Source: Anisodus tanguticus (Eukaryota > Streptophyta > Magnoliopsida > Solanales > Solanaceae). From it: a DNA stretch of 64,000 nucleotides. Where the stretch lies: assembly GCA_034509755.1 (NCBI GenBank), contig CM067549.1, positions 44,816,052 to 44,880,051 on the forward strand, in the 5' to 3' direction. Below the pieces are notes generated by a model. The model did not search any database and was not told where the DNA came from. It saw only the letters and a program-made list of their open reading frames with translations. Shown here in pieces: positions 45,098 through 56,771 of this stretch (its first letter is position 1; the number at the start of each line of letters is the position of its first letter). Made by a program: the position numbers and the translations under genes.

Positions 45098-45914
45098 TGG
45101 CTAGAGGTGATGATTCTTTGCAAACTATTGGTGTTCGGTTAGATGGAAAAATTATTCCTATTGGAGCTATGTCATGGTAAATTTTTTGAAGGGAAAGGGG
45201 CTTTGGGATTATATGTCTGGAAAAGTCAAATGCCCTAAAGTTTGAGATGAAAATTTTGATGAATTATTTAGGACTTGGGAGACCAATAATTCAAAGATTA
45301 TTACTTGGATTAATAACTCTATTGAACAAAGAATTGGTGTTCAATTGGCTAAGTTCAAAACTGCTAAAGAGATTTGGGATTATCTGTCAAGATTTTTTGT
45401 GCAAAATAATTTTTCTGTTAAATATCAGTTACAATCTGAAATTCGTGCACTAGTACAGAATGACCTGGGCATTCAAGATTATTTATGTGCAATGACCACT
45501 TTGTGGGATCAATTAGCTAAGACGAAATCTACTGAATTGCAAGAATGCGATGCTTATATTAAATGCAGAGATGAAGACTGTCTTGTTCAGCTATTAATGG
45601 ATCTTCGGTCTGAATTTGAGAATTGTCGTTCAGGCTTGTTGCACCGCAAACCCTTACCATCTGTTGAAGATGTGGTAAATGAACTTATGGTTGAAGAAAC
45701 ATGTTTGAAGAGTCTAAAAGGGGTACATAAGGCTTCTACTTCCATATTGGCAGCTCTTTCGTCTGCACCGGTCCTTGCAGCCTCTACACACCAGTATAGA
45801 ACATCTATCATAGGTAATTGTAATTATTGCAAGAAATTAGGACACTGGAAGAATCAATGTCCTGAGCTACGGAAGACGTCAGGTTCTAAGCCTCCACATT
45901 CGGGGCAAGGATAG
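45098..45914 (+). pseudogene. Copia-6 gag
   Basis: The ATG at 45098 opens MARGDDSLQTIGVRLDGK; a frameshift in the A/T run near 45150 follows. Then TWINNSIEQRIGVQLAKFK and AKEIWDYLSRFFVQNNFS, typical of copia gag. The frame 45345-45914 continues to a CCHC zinc knuckle CNYCKKLGHWKNQC and stops. Confidence 0.87.
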
Positions 45915-46149
45915 AAGACTTCTCAACATAAGCCATATTCTGGGGGTCAATTCCAGAACTCGTATCCACCGACTCAGGCTGCCTTTGTGCCCTCTCTTGA
46001 TCACCCAGCTTTAGGAGCCTCTGTGAGTCACAGTACTGATTCTGTAGCTGCCAATTTCAGAAGTTCCTAGCCTTCCAACAGTTTCAAAAGAATTCTCAGT
46101 CTTATGCTCTTTCTGCTCATTCCGGCTCATCACCATATATTGATTCGGG

Positions 46150-47370
46150 TATCATTTCGTCTTCTTGGATCTTGGACTCTGGAGCTGGAAATCATATGTC
46201 TCCTGATTCTTCCGCCTTTGTATCTATGTCTTCTGACCTCCCCCCTCCCCCCCCCACCCTTCCACTTTTGTTGTGACTGCTGATGTCACATATATGCCAT
46301 TGATAGGCATTAGCACCATTCATACATCCACTATATCATTACCTGATATTTATTGCATTCCAAAATTACATATGAATTTTGCTTCTGCTGGTCAAATATG
46401 TGACTCTGGATGTTTAATTGGACTTTTCCCTAATTCTTGTTATGTGCAGGATCTAAAATCTAAGAGAGTGATTGAGACAGGGCGTAGAAAGGGGAGAGGT
46501 CTCTATGTTTTGGATGAGCTGCATCTTCCTACTCATGCAGCAGATATGCCTGTTAATCTGTCTTTTTTTCATTTAACACATTCCTCTTCGAAGTTTTATT
46601 TGTGGCACTCTAGACTTGGTCATGTATCAGGCTCTCGCCTGCATTTTATGTGTAATACTGGTGTTCTTGGTGATTTACAATCCGATGATATTTCTGATCG
46701 TAGTGGATGTAACTTGGAAAATTTTCTACTTTGCCTTTTAATCTTAGTACTTCTACTTCTCTGCACCATTTGATCTAGTTCATTCAGATGTTTGGGGGCC
46801 AGCACCTATCCCTACTAAGGGAGGCTCCAGATATTATGTTTCCTTTATTAATGATTATACTCGTCATTGTTAGGTTTATTTGTTGAAAAGACGTTATGAT
46901 TTTGTTCATACTTATGCTGAGTTTCAAGCCTATGTGAAAACTCAACATTCTGTCATTATTAAATTTTTCGGGCTGATTTAGGAGGTGAATATACTAGTGG
47001 GGATCTTTCTGGTATTTTCAAAGTTGATGGTACAATACATCAGTCATCTTGTACTGATACACCACAACAAAATGGGATAGCCGAGAGAAAGCATAGGCAT
47101 TTTGTTGAGACCGCTAGATCCATGCTTTTGTCCGCTAGTGTACCTAGTGAATTTTTTGGAGAAGCTATCCTTACATCTGTTTATCTTATTAATAGGATCC
47201 CTACCTCTCATAATTCTGGAATTTCTCCGTATGCTAGACTATTTGGTCACACCCCACTATATTCTCATTTGAGAGTTTTTGGTTCTACATGTTATGTTCT
47301 ACGTCCACATGCAGAGCGTACTAAGTTATCTTCTCGTGTTGCCATTTGTGTTTTTTTTATATGGGGTTGA
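46150..47370 (+). pseudogene. Copia-6 protease and integrase
   Basis: SSWILDSGAGNHMSPDSSAF (about 46157) is the protease, followed by a run of C (46240-46257) where the frame is lost. GAG-pre-integrase is FYLWHSRLGHVSGSRL (46600). The integrase core continues in mixed frames (HSDVWGPAPI near 46785; QNGIAERKHRHFVETAR near 47068 with the catalytic Glu) to 47122-47370, which holds FFGEAILTSVYLINRIP. Confidence 0.86.
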
Positions 47371-49261
47371 GCAGAAAGGTTATTCTTGTCATGATCCAGT
47401 TTCTGGAAAATTGTATGTGTCTCGTAATGTTTTCTTTATTGAGCATGTTCCTTTCTTTTCCATCCCACCTACCTCACATGGCATGACAAAATCTGACCTT
47501 ATTGATATTGATCCCTTTGATGTTGATTGCCCATCTGATTCTACATCTATATCATTTGTTCCTTCTCAGTCTTCTGGCAGGTCTCATGATATTTATACTC
47601 AGCCCCCTCCTACGCCTATTTCAGAACCTCTTGTGGTTGCAGATCCAAATCCACCTCGCTATCCTAAACGCACTCTAAGATCTACTCAGGTATCCGATTT
47701 TGATTATTCTTGCTATGCTCCATCATTCGCTTCATTTCTAGTTTCTATTAATTCTCTCTGTGAGCCTACCTCCTACTATGAGGCAGCTCGTGATCCTCTT
47801 TGGCAAAAGGTTATGAATGAGGAACTGGCTGCTTTAAACAAAACTGGTACTTGGGATTTGGTTTCTCTACCGACTAGTAAGAAAACCATTGGTTCTCGAT
47901 GGGTGTACAAGATTAAGACCAAGTCTGATGGTTCTATTGAGCGATATAAAGTTCGTTTGGTTGCAAAGGGTTTTGCTCAAGAATATGGTATGGATTATGA
48001 AGGGACTTTTGCACCTGTTGCAAAGATGACTTCTGTCCGGGTTCTTATTGCAGTGGCCTCTGTTCGTCATTGGCATATTTCACAAATGGATGTTAAAAAT
48101 GTTTTTTTTGCATGGGGATCTTCAAGAAGAAGTCTACATGGTGTGCAGGCTTAAGAAAGCTCTGTATTGTCTCAAAGAAGCTCAAGAGTTTGGTTCGACA
48201 AGTTCTCCACTGTAGTATCATCTCTTGGATTTATTTCCAGCTTTCATGATTCGGCGTTATTTGTTAAATCATCCCATGCAGGTTGTATTTTGCTTTTGTT
48301 GTATGTTGATGACATGATCATTACATGTGATGATATTTATGGTATTGCAAACCTAAAATATACTTTGTCTCGCCGTTTTGAGATGAAAGATTTAGGTCAT
48401 CTACGTTACTTTTTAGGCATTGAGGTAGCTTATTCTGAGAAGGGATATCTTCTCCCTCAGTCTAAGTACACTGCAGATATTCTTGAGCGGGCCCGTCTCA
48501 AAGATACTCGTATAGTTGACTCTCATCTTGAGGTTAATGTTCGATATACACCTACTGACGGGGATCCTCTTCCTGATCCCACTTTATATCGTTCAGTTGT
48601 AGGGAGTCTGGTGTACCTCACCATTACTCGCCCTGACATTGCATATGATGTTCACATTGTCAGTCAGTTTGTTTGCTCTCCTACATCTGTACATTGGGTT
48701 GAAGTTATGCGTATTCTTCGCTATCTTCAAGGAACGATTTTTCAGAGTCTCTTGTTTCCATCGACCTCATCCTTGGAGCTTCGTGCATATTCTGATGCAG
48801 ATTAGGCTGGTGACCTAACTGATGGAAAATCAACTACTGGTTATTGTGTATTTTTAGGAGATTCACTCATCTCATGGAAAAGTAAGAAACAAGATGTGAT
48901 TTCTCGCTCTTCAACTGAGGCAGAGTATCGTGTTATGGCTTCTACTACGTGTGAGATTGTATGGTTACATCGGTTATTGGTTGATATGGGTGTCTCTCTT
49001 TCCTCACCAACACCGATGTACTGTGATAATAAGAGTTCTATTCAGATTGTGCACAACACATTCTTTCATGAACGTACCAAGCATATTGAGATTGATTGTC
49101 ATATTATTCGATATCATCTTCAGCAGGGCACTCTATCCTTGCCATTTGTCTCATCTTCGATGCAACTTGCAGATTTCTTCACAACGGCGCATACCTTAAA
49201 GCGTCACCGGTTCTTTCTTGGCAAACTCTCGATGCTTCTGTCTACGCCATCGCGAGTTTGA
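47371..49261 (+). pseudogene. Copia-6 reverse transcriptase and RNase H
   Basis: The frame 47279-48154 carries WQKVMNEELAALNKTGTW, RWVYKIKTKSDGSIERYK and HISQMDVKNVFF with the first catalytic Asp. A frameshift near 48110 follows. Frame 48167-48805 carries LLLYVDDMIITCDD (intact YVDD), MKDLGHLRYFLGIEV and SLVYLTITRPDIAYDV. After a stop at the usual Asp-Trp (48803), RNase H continues at 48896-49261 with RSSTEAEYRVMASTT, YCDNKSSIQIVHNTFFHERT and HTLKRHRFFLGKL. Confidence 0.88.
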
Positions 49262-49268
49262 GAGGGGA

Positions 49269-49474
49269 TATTAGCATTAACTCTTTTCTACATTGCTTTT
49301 GTCCCACATTGAAAAAATACATTTGTATCTCATGTAATAGACCATATATAAATGATTTTACTTGATTTTCTTTTACTTGCACTTTTAACTCTCAAGAATA
49401 GTATTATTATATTATCTTGTTATTACTTTATAAAAATTCATGTTAGGAATAAAAGACTTTCATGCGTTCTATAA
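49269..49474 (+). repeat. Copia-6 3' LTR
   Basis: It begins TATTAGCATTAACTC after the purine-rich GAGAGGGGA and aligns over its whole length with 44580-44785. Confidence 0.88.
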
Positions 49475-49479
49475 ATATC

Positions 49480-50038
49480 CATCTTGATTGACACAGATAA
49501 GGATGATAATTGATGAGCTTTCATAAATGAATTGGTCATGAAGAAAAGCTGCATGTGAAGGCTCAACAGTTGGACCACAATTTTTAAATCTCCTTCGAAT
49601 AAACTAAGGTGGAGAATATGTACATAAATTTTGTACATGTGACCAGCTCTTTCTCACAACTATAAAATAAAAATATTCTTAGGTCCTCGTATTTTTCAAA
49701 TCACATGCTGGTTGACAGTATAACATGCTCTTCGTTTTTATCCTCTCCCTATTGGAGGAATAAGTTAACAATATTCCTCTTTTTTCTTTTTTTGTGTGTA
49801 TCACTCATTTTGGTGAAAATGACTTGCTGCTTATCTTACCAAAACTAGTTGCTATTTTGTGGATGTGTTATTTTTGAAAGAAATGATCAATTCTTGATAT
49901 GAGAAAGGTCCCTTTAATGTCTGCTTCAGAAATATGCATGATCTTGAATAGCTAAAAGACTTCATTTTCATCAATAGACAGCCACATTCTCTTTGTTTTT
50001 CTTTTTCTAATAAAGGTTGTCCTAGTCAATTTGCACAC
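49480..50038. other. Intergenic stretch
   Basis: AT-rich; no gene or known repeat recognised. Confidence 0.5.
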
Positions 50039-50165
50039 AATAACAACAATAATATATCAAAGTGTAATTTCATATAATATATCAAAGTGTAATTTCATAA
50101 GTGCAATCTGGAGAGGGTAGAGTATACGCAAATCTTACCCCACCTTGAGAGGTAGAGAGGCTTGG
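50039..50165 (-). mobile_element. SINE 3' module (TS/SolS type), minus strand
   Basis: AATAACAACAATAATA is the reverse of the TTG-repeat tail. The reverse-complement of TCTGGAGAGGGTAGAGTATAC and of ACCTTGAGAGGTAGAGAGGC matches the TS module seen at 44041-44140. It contains a duplicated ATATCAAAGTGTAATTTCAT unit (from about 50053 and 50079). The head of the element to the right is too decayed to place. Confidence 0.72.
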
Positions 50166-51136
50166 ATCAACAAATGTACTAGTAACTAACTATCAAGCTT
50201 TCCGCCTGATGAGAAAACAATCACTTAACGCTATTTAGCTCTATTAAAATTTGAACACTAATCTTGTTTTTCATTCACTTCATTAACCTCTACACCATAC
50301 CACTGAGGGCAAATCGAGCATCACATTTTTTCAATAACCGTTGAATTCGAGCAAGTTTTCACGCATCTCAACTAATTCTACTTGGTACTTGCTATCTCCC
50401 ACTAACACATATACCAGGTAACCTGTCCACCAAGGCTCGAGCACCACATTCTCATATTTTAAAAAATAAAATTGAGTGTCTTTCTTATATCATGACAAAG
50501 ACCACTTCCATAAGTGGACTCAGACATTTGGTTACTTGTGAAATTTGCTGTTTGACATGATTGAATATTACATGCACCCTAAATATCTCTAAAGATTTTT
50601 CCATTATGGTAAAGCCCATTTCACCTAAAGGTACTATATTTTATGGCTAAGACACATTATGCTTTTGATCTGTTATGATGGCAAAGGAAACTGCAGTTGA
50701 TCTATAATCATAACAGAAATTTTACAGTTGCTTGAAAAAAGCATAAACCTTAATAAAGAAAAGCTAACTTTATGAATTGCACACTTCAAAACCACTTTAC
50801 ATTTCAATACAGCTTGCACCTACTGCTTTCCTAAAAAACAAACTCAAGATTACAAAAGTACCATGGTCTACTGATAATTGATGACATCCCTTCCATTTCC
50901 AACCAAACCACAATGTATTCACATGGAGAGAGAGAGACTCATCATGCAAATTACAATAGAAATAAAAGACAACAAAAATCTTAAAAAGAATCCCCATCTG
51001 GCACAGTTCCAAAACTAACAATGAGTTAAAGGATCAAAGCATCAGAGTTAAAAAGCAAAAAAAAAATTGCTGCGTGACTCGCAACGACAAAAAAAACATA
51101 TGAACAACCAAACCTAGATCAAAGAGTGACAACTTT
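50166..51136. other. Intergenic stretch and 3' end of the TMK1-like gene
   Basis: No coding frame of note. The 3' untranslated region of the receptor kinase gene must lie in the part next to 51136. Confidence 0.5.
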
Positions 51137-54100
51137 TCACCTACCATCAGAAGATGTAAATGACTCGGCAAATCCATAGGGGCGAGTAGGTATGCTTGTT
51201 TGAGTGTTATCCAAGCTTGGAAGGTAAGAAGAAGAGGATGAATCCATGTGATTTGTACCTTCATAAGCCTGCCACTTCTTAAGCGCCTGAGGCAGTGACA
51301 TATCGAGATCAATGCCGTATATGTCCTCTGAGCACTCGTCGGATGGTTTCCATAGCTCCACGAGAGATGAAAGAACATTGACAGCATGGCCCATGTCGGG
51401 CCTTTGATACGGCTCCCTTGCAGAGCAGTGGCCAGCTAGCTCAGCTACGGTGCTGACACTGGCGAGTGTTTCCTCGCTCAGGTCAATGGCGGGGTCAATT
51501 GCCTTTCTGAATGTATCCTTATTCAGATGAATTCTTCGGAACCATGTTACAAGATGCATGCTTTCCTCAGGCTGGCTTTCATCAAGAGCCTTTCTTCCTG
51601 TGATGAGCTCCATTAAGATCACTCCAAAACTGAACACGTCCACCTTGGTTGTCACTCTCCCAGTTACTGGTAAATAAAGCAAGACAATACAAGTTTAGAA
51701 AATGATGTATCTACATTCCAAGAACTCCTTCTATGCACATATCACAACCAGGAAAGCGAGATGCAAGTAACTAATTTGGCTGGCTATATTTAAAGATCCT
51801 TGACCTTCACTAAGTGGAAAAAGAAATCAAGAGGATCTTCTGTTATAGGAATAATAACATGTTTCAAGGGTGAGATTAGGCTAAAGTAGAAAACAGTGGT
51901 GTTAAGCAAGCATCAGGAAAAAATGTTCCTGTAGGATGAATATCCATCTTTAGAACTAAAGTGATCATAGCACTAAAGGGGTTGACAAAATCTGAATGAC
52001 AAGTTCTTGCCCATGGACTTGAGCACAAGTAGATTTGACTAAGATAAGAGAGGGAAACATTAATACATACAACAGATAAATTTGCACAGAGGATAGAATC
52101 TATTATAGGACGAAAGTTGATCAATGTAAAACAAGCCAAGTTCATGGAGTAAACTTAGTATCATCCGACTTCTATCATTCAAGTGACTGCTAATTCTCCA
52201 CAAGCATACAAATACTATATCAGCAATTTAGCATAAGAAGACACATATAAAAGCAAGCAAAACAGCATACCTGCATATTCCGGTGCCAGATATCCGAATG
52301 TCCCAGCAATTCTTGTCTCTATAGAGCCTTTCCCTTCTGGAGCAAGTCTCACAAGGCCGAAATCTGCAACTTTAGCCCTCATATCATCCCCGAGTAGAAT
52401 ATTTGAAGGCTTCAAATCCCTGTGAATGAAACTCTGATGGGCTAAACTATGGAGGTACTCTACACCCCTAGCAACATCTAATGCAATAGTCAATCTTTTT
52501 GTCCATTCCAAGGGTTTCAACCCTTCCTCCGTCCAGTTGAAAAGATGTTGGCTTAATGTTCCTTGAGGCATGTATTCATAGACTAGAAGTTTTTCATTCC
52601 CATCAAGACAGTACCCGAGTAGTCCAACAAGATGCCTATGTCTGACCTTAGTCAAAACAGCAATCTCGGATTTGAATTCAGTGAGTCCCTTCCCGGTGAT
52701 GATTCCATTTTCCATTCTTTTGACGGCGATCTTCGTCCCATCATGCAACTCTCCTTTGTAGACAGTGCCAAAACCTCCTTGACCTAGTATGTTCTCTTCA
52801 CTAAAATTGTTGGTCACATTCTTCAGTACTTGAATGGAAATCACCATATTCCCTGCTTCAACCATTTGAACGTTGTCACCGGTTTCACTAGCGGAAATGG
52901 TATGAGTTTCACTAACCGCACCGACACTGACACTGGATCCTGCAACTGTGATTTTCACGCTATCATTGTCAGAACCGGAATGGCGTGGATGCATCACCAC
53001 GGCGTTTGGGCTTTGCACTCGGCTGAAATGCTTTTGTTTGTTTTTGTACAGACAGAAAGCTGCTACTCCAATCAAACAAAGCATAAATACGCCCCCAATT
53101 ACAGAAAACACCACAATTCCAATCCATCGATTGGACTTTTTACGAGCTGCTTGGGCATTTCCATCGTCCGAACTAGAGCCCGGTGAACCACCCGGAGTAC
53201 CGCCTTGGGAAGTTGCATCAATTTTTTCCTTTCCAATATCAGGGTTACCGCTAGTTTTTAGAATCATATTGCTCCTAAAAGCCGGTACCTTCCCGTAAAT
53301 TTGGTTGTTGGACACATCTAACTCTGTAAGGCCAGTCAATGTGGTCAGCTCCTTGGGAATCGTGCCGGTGAGATTATTATCTGCAATAATTAATCTTTGT
53401 AGCGACTTTAATGAAGCGAATTCAGGAGAAATTGTTCCTGAAAGCCCCATTTTCTGGAAATTTACGATGGTAATGTTACCATTGGTGCAAGTAAGACCGA
53501 ACCAATCAACGCACGGATCATTTCCCTTCCAGTTCTCTGCAAACTTCCTCGGATAATCCATTGCTTTTGCAATAGAAAGCAATGTATTTACTCTAGGATC
53601 ACAATCACCAGGTTGAGGCAAACAAAAGCTATTCGTATCTTTTGTCAAATCAACAGAAACCGAATCTTTAAACTTCGGCATTGGTCCTTGAAACAAATTA
53701 TTCGTTAAATTAACCACCTTCAACAACTCAAGATTCACCAAAGAAGTTGGCACTGGACCCGTAAACGAATTATCCCTAATACTCAATACTTCCAAATCCT
53801 TTAACCCTGAAAAGTCCGGTAACGGACCCGAAAACCCATTGGAATGCAACCAAACCTCCTTTAACATTGTCATGTTTTGTAGAACATCAATTCCTCCACT
53901 AAGTTTCTGCCCATTTAACCACAAAGACTCAAGCAACAACCCCGAAAAACTCGAAGGCAATTCACCCTCCAAGTTATTCAAAGCCAAATGTAAGTTCACC
54001 AATCCAGGAAACTCATCAGGACTAAAGAAACTAGGAATTTTTCCAGTAATATTAGCTGAATTTGCTGAAAAGTTCTTAAGTGAAGAAGCATTTCTAAGGC

Positions 54101-54578
54101 TTTCAGGTATTTCCCAACCAGCAAAAGGGTTATTATCAATTTCAACAGATTGTAATGATGACATATCAGTAAAGAAATCAGCTGGAATTGAACTAAACTG
54201 ATTATTACTAAGCAATAACACTTGTAATGAACTTAAACCACTTAAACTAGGTAAAGGGCCAGAAATATTGTTCCATTGAAGCTCTAAACGTTCAAGTTTA
54301 GTAAGTTTAGATAGTTCTTGAGGAAGTGTACCTTGAATGTTGTTGTGCCCAATTTGGATACGGGTCACCCGTTTACCAGAACAACCCACATGATCCCATT
54401 TGCATGGATCCGGGTCAAGCCAATCCAAATCTTGAGATGGGTTTAAGCTCTTTTTCAAAGCTAACATTACTGAAACATCATCATCATTATTATCTTGACA
54501 CTCAACACTTAAAATCAAGAATGCAGAAATTCCAAGAATGATAAAAGACACAAGCTTTAAACCAAGAAGGGTGTTCAT
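51137..54578 (-). CDS. TMK1: TMK1-like leucine-rich-repeat receptor protein kinase (two exons: 52271-54578 and 51137-51666)
   Basis: Exons 54578-52271 and 51666-51137 join to 945 codons plus stop. Chosen start MNTLLGLKLVSFIILG gives a clean signal peptide; an in-frame ATG 20 codons upstream (54638) would precede it with a non-signal stretch. After it come LRR block 1, a Cys-bounded spacer (CLPQPGDCDPRV, GNDPCVDWFGLTC), LRR block 2, a Gly/Ser-rich linker, one membrane span (IGIVVFSVIGGVFMLCLIGV) and a kinase with GQGGFGTVY, IAVKRM, FIHRDLKPSNILL, VADFGLV and YLAPEYA. The tail ends RPYGFAESFTSSDGR. Length and order match Arabidopsis TMK1. Known: TMK kinases act at the plasma membrane in auxin-related signalling with ABP/ABL co-receptors. 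All catalytic residues are present; judged functional. Confidence 0.96.
51667..52270 (-). other. TMK1-like intron (604 bp)
   Basis: A phase-1 intron between the APE motif and the VTGRVTTKVDVFSFG stretch. Donor G|GTATGC at 52270 and acceptor TTTACCAG at 51667 are canonical GT-AG. Reading through it adds 18 codons (GMLFCLLLYV...) before a stop. Confidence 0.93.
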
Positions 54579-54653
54579 TTTTTGTGTAAAGATTGAAACT
54601 TTATGAGAAAATAAGTGGAAATAACAAGGTGGTTGCAAAACTTTCTCAAGATT

Positions 54654-54683
54654 TTAGAGTAACATTGTGTAGAGGGTGTTCAT
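54654..54683 (-). CDS. Upstream ORF 1 of TMK1-like gene (9 codons)
   Basis: The peptide is MNTLYTMLL followed by TAA. Its first four residues equal those of the TMK1-like protein because it comes from a duplicated copy of that start region. Whether it lies in the mature leader depends on the transcription start, which I cannot see. Confidence 0.6.
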   Translation of the reverse strand: MNTLYTMLL

Positions 54684-54779
54684 TTTTTGTGTAAAGATTG
54701 AAACTTTTTGCGGAGATAAGTGGAAAAAAAGGAACTAAGGGGTGTTTATAGCAAAGTTTTGAAGTTCTTTTCAAAGATT

Positions 54780-54809
54780 TTAGAGAAACATTGAGTAGAG
54801 GGTGTTCAT
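54780..54809 (-). CDS. Upstream ORF 2 of TMK1-like gene (9 codons)
   Basis: The peptide is MNTLYSMFL followed by TAA, a second copy of the same unit. It differs from upstream ORF 1 in two residues. Confidence 0.55.
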   Translation of the reverse strand: MNTLYSMFL

Positions 54810-54830
54810 TTTTTGGGTAAAGATTGAAAC

Positions 54831-55324
54831 TTTATGAGAGATAAGTGAAAATACTCTTTTCGTTTAATTTAAATGTTTTAGTTTAATTTAATACGAAATT
54901 AAAAAAAAATCTTAATTTTTTTAAAATAAAAAATAAATAAGACACTAGGACGAGGAACCAATTTTTGTAATTATTTATTTTCAAGAGATAGGAGAAACTT
55001 TTGTAGGGTTTTTGCAGAGAGGAAGCAAAGGTATTGAGAGTAGAGAGAAAGCACATGGTGGAGGGAAAGGGGGGCCCACAGGAAAACTCGAAAGCTAAGA
55101 ATGGGAGAGTTGGATACAGAAGCGAAATGACAGTAATTAAAAGCTGGATGATTCTTGGGAACATGTGCCACACAAAAAAAGGACAAGTTGGCAGTTTGAT
55201 TTGATTTTGTTTGTCAATTGGTTCTTTTTTTTCCTGGTTATATTCCAAAGTATAAAAACATATTTTCCTATATGTAATGGTTCCTAATATAATCTTGTAA
55301 TTTATGATTTTTAGGAATCGTTTA
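54831..55324 (-). promoter_or_regulatory. Upstream region of the TMK1-like gene
   Basis: AT-rich sequence between the start-module repeats and the MITE candidate. It should contain the promoter; no single convincing TATA box can be picked out of the A/T runs near 54900-54945. Confidence 0.4.
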
Positions 55325-55871
55325 GACATGATTTGAAATTACGAGATGAAATTATAAGATAAAATTATGATGATTTAAAGTTAAAATTTTATTTGGACAT
55401 GCAATTTAGGTTTCTTAAGTTATATTTTTTCTTATAGACATAAAAACTTCACAAGTTGTGAAAATCATTAATACTGTCAAATGAGCAAATCATAGTTCAT
55501 AACAAAATTAATATGCTACTAGAAGGCCTTTCTAAAAAATACAACATTAATTGATCAAATTTTAATCAAATAAAATGAAAAATTGAACATGAGTTGTAGT
55601 GTAACTACTCTTTAATATAATTCACTCACATAGTTGGTAATAGTAAATTTGTTATAAATATACTACTAACTTGTACATCTTTTAATATTTGATATAAATG
55701 GTTGGTAAACATGATTGATAAATATATCTACCAACTTATAGATCTATTTTTACAAAATATAAATTTGTGGATAAACCTTTATATTTAAAAAGTTTGAAAT
55801 CATGATTTGGAATTCTAAATCATACCTTTTTGGATGATTTAAAATTTCATCTCATCCGTTGAACGCATGTC
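55325..55871. mobile_element. MITE candidate
   Basis: The ends are imperfect inverted repeats: GACATG...GAGATGAAATTATAA on the left and, read inward from the right, GACATG...GAGATGAAATTTTAA. The body is AT-rich and non-coding with repeated ATGATTTGGAATT/AAATCATGATTTG words, typical of plant MITEs. No clear target duplication, so confidence is limited. Confidence 0.45.
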
Positions 55872-56393
55872 AATTGATATCCTAAATAGTTCAACCAATC
55901 ATCATAAATCATTAGTATTTAGCTCAATCATTGGGGACAAAATGAGCACATTAAGTTTGAATTCTACTCACATCTTACTACAATTATGATAGATATAAGT
56001 ACTAATTTATTTTATAACTAGAAACTTAGGATCGAAGTTCTGAATATAAAGTCACTTTTGTTAGAGAGTATTTTATCACACTGTGGGGTCGAATTCGAAT
56101 TTATTCATAACCCCAATATCAATATCGGATGAGTAACTAAAAAACTAGCAGGTCATATATTCTGGTGGATGAGATATTATGTGCTTGAAAACAGCCAATA
56201 ATCTTTAGTTCTTTACAATCGTACTCCCTTTGTTTAGAGAGAAAGGATATAAAATGACCACGCAAAAAAAGGAAGGAAAGAGGTCGATTTCTTTTGGACA
56301 AAAAATTGGTTTAATACTTTTAACATCCAAAAGAAGACGATGTTCGTTACGTATATGATTTGCTCTCTGCACACATACAAGCATGATAATAAT

Positions 56394-56401
56394 TTCCTTA
56401 T
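56394..56401. repeat. Target-site duplication of poly(A) SINE, left (TTCCTTAT)
   Basis: TTCCTTAT at the left is echoed by TTCCTTTAT at 56772-56780, one base longer, directly after the poly(A) tail. Confidence 0.8.
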
Positions 56402-56771
56402 CTAGAGGGGTCAGCTTGCTGGCAGGGAGTCAACTTTGCGGTCTTAGGGTCGCAAGTTCGATTCTCCCCTCCGGATATCGTCCTCCGGGGCACATACATG
56501 TGGTAAAGCCTGGGCACTAAAAAGCCGCGCGGGCATGTTGTAGTGTGGGTTCGGTCTCCGCCAAGCCTTGTGGATGGGGCCTGTGGGGGGGGGGGGGTCA
56601 ACCTTGTAGCATTGATTTGTTGAACGCAAGCAGACACTGACCATGTGTGCACATCCCGCAATTTACCTGGTGGTGGGGTGTTGAAGGACCGGTCCCATCA
56701 TTTCCAGGACGTCTGGGTAATACCAGTGAAGTAGTCAGGCGCAAGCCTGGAAACCTGGATTAAAAAAAAAA
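56402..56771 (+). mobile_element. tRNA-derived SINE with poly(A) tail
   Basis: A 370-bp GC-rich insert in AT-rich surroundings. The head GGGGTCAGCTTGCTGGCAGG and AAGTTCGATTCTCCCC (56453-56468) form tRNA-like A and B boxes. A run of G lies at 56584-56597 and the tail is A(10). It is flanked by TTCCTT(T)AT duplications. It differs from the TS-type SINEs in this window by its poly(A) end. Confidence 0.8.

Larger units (their letters stand above)
44580..49474 (+). mobile_element. Copia-6: near full-length Ty1/copia retrotransposon
   Basis: A 4.9-kb element with 206-bp LTRs (44580-44785, 49269-49474), perfect primer-binding site at 44786, gag, protease, integrase, reverse transcriptase and RNase H. 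Flanks TTATC (44575) and ATATC (49475) agree in four of five positions, a decayed target duplication. Coding is broken by a few frameshifts and stops but no large deletion is evident. Confidence 0.92.
54571..54830 (-). repeat. Triplicated start-codon module in the TMK1-like leader
   Basis: The sequence around the start codon (minus strand CTTTACACAAAAAATGAACACCC) occurs three times, with the ATG at 54576-54578 (main), 54681-54683 and 54807-54809. The spacings are 105 and 126 bp and the units also share TTTTAGAG...AACATTG...TAGAGGG. Confidence 0.92.

Noticed and set aside
51876..52145. 89-residue frame inside the TMK1-like intron
   Set aside because: It lies wholly in the intron, has no domain and no splice context.
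52830..54541. Plus-strand frames of 70-120 residues opposite the TMK1-like gene
   Set aside because: Shadow frames antisense to the LRR and kinase coding sequence.
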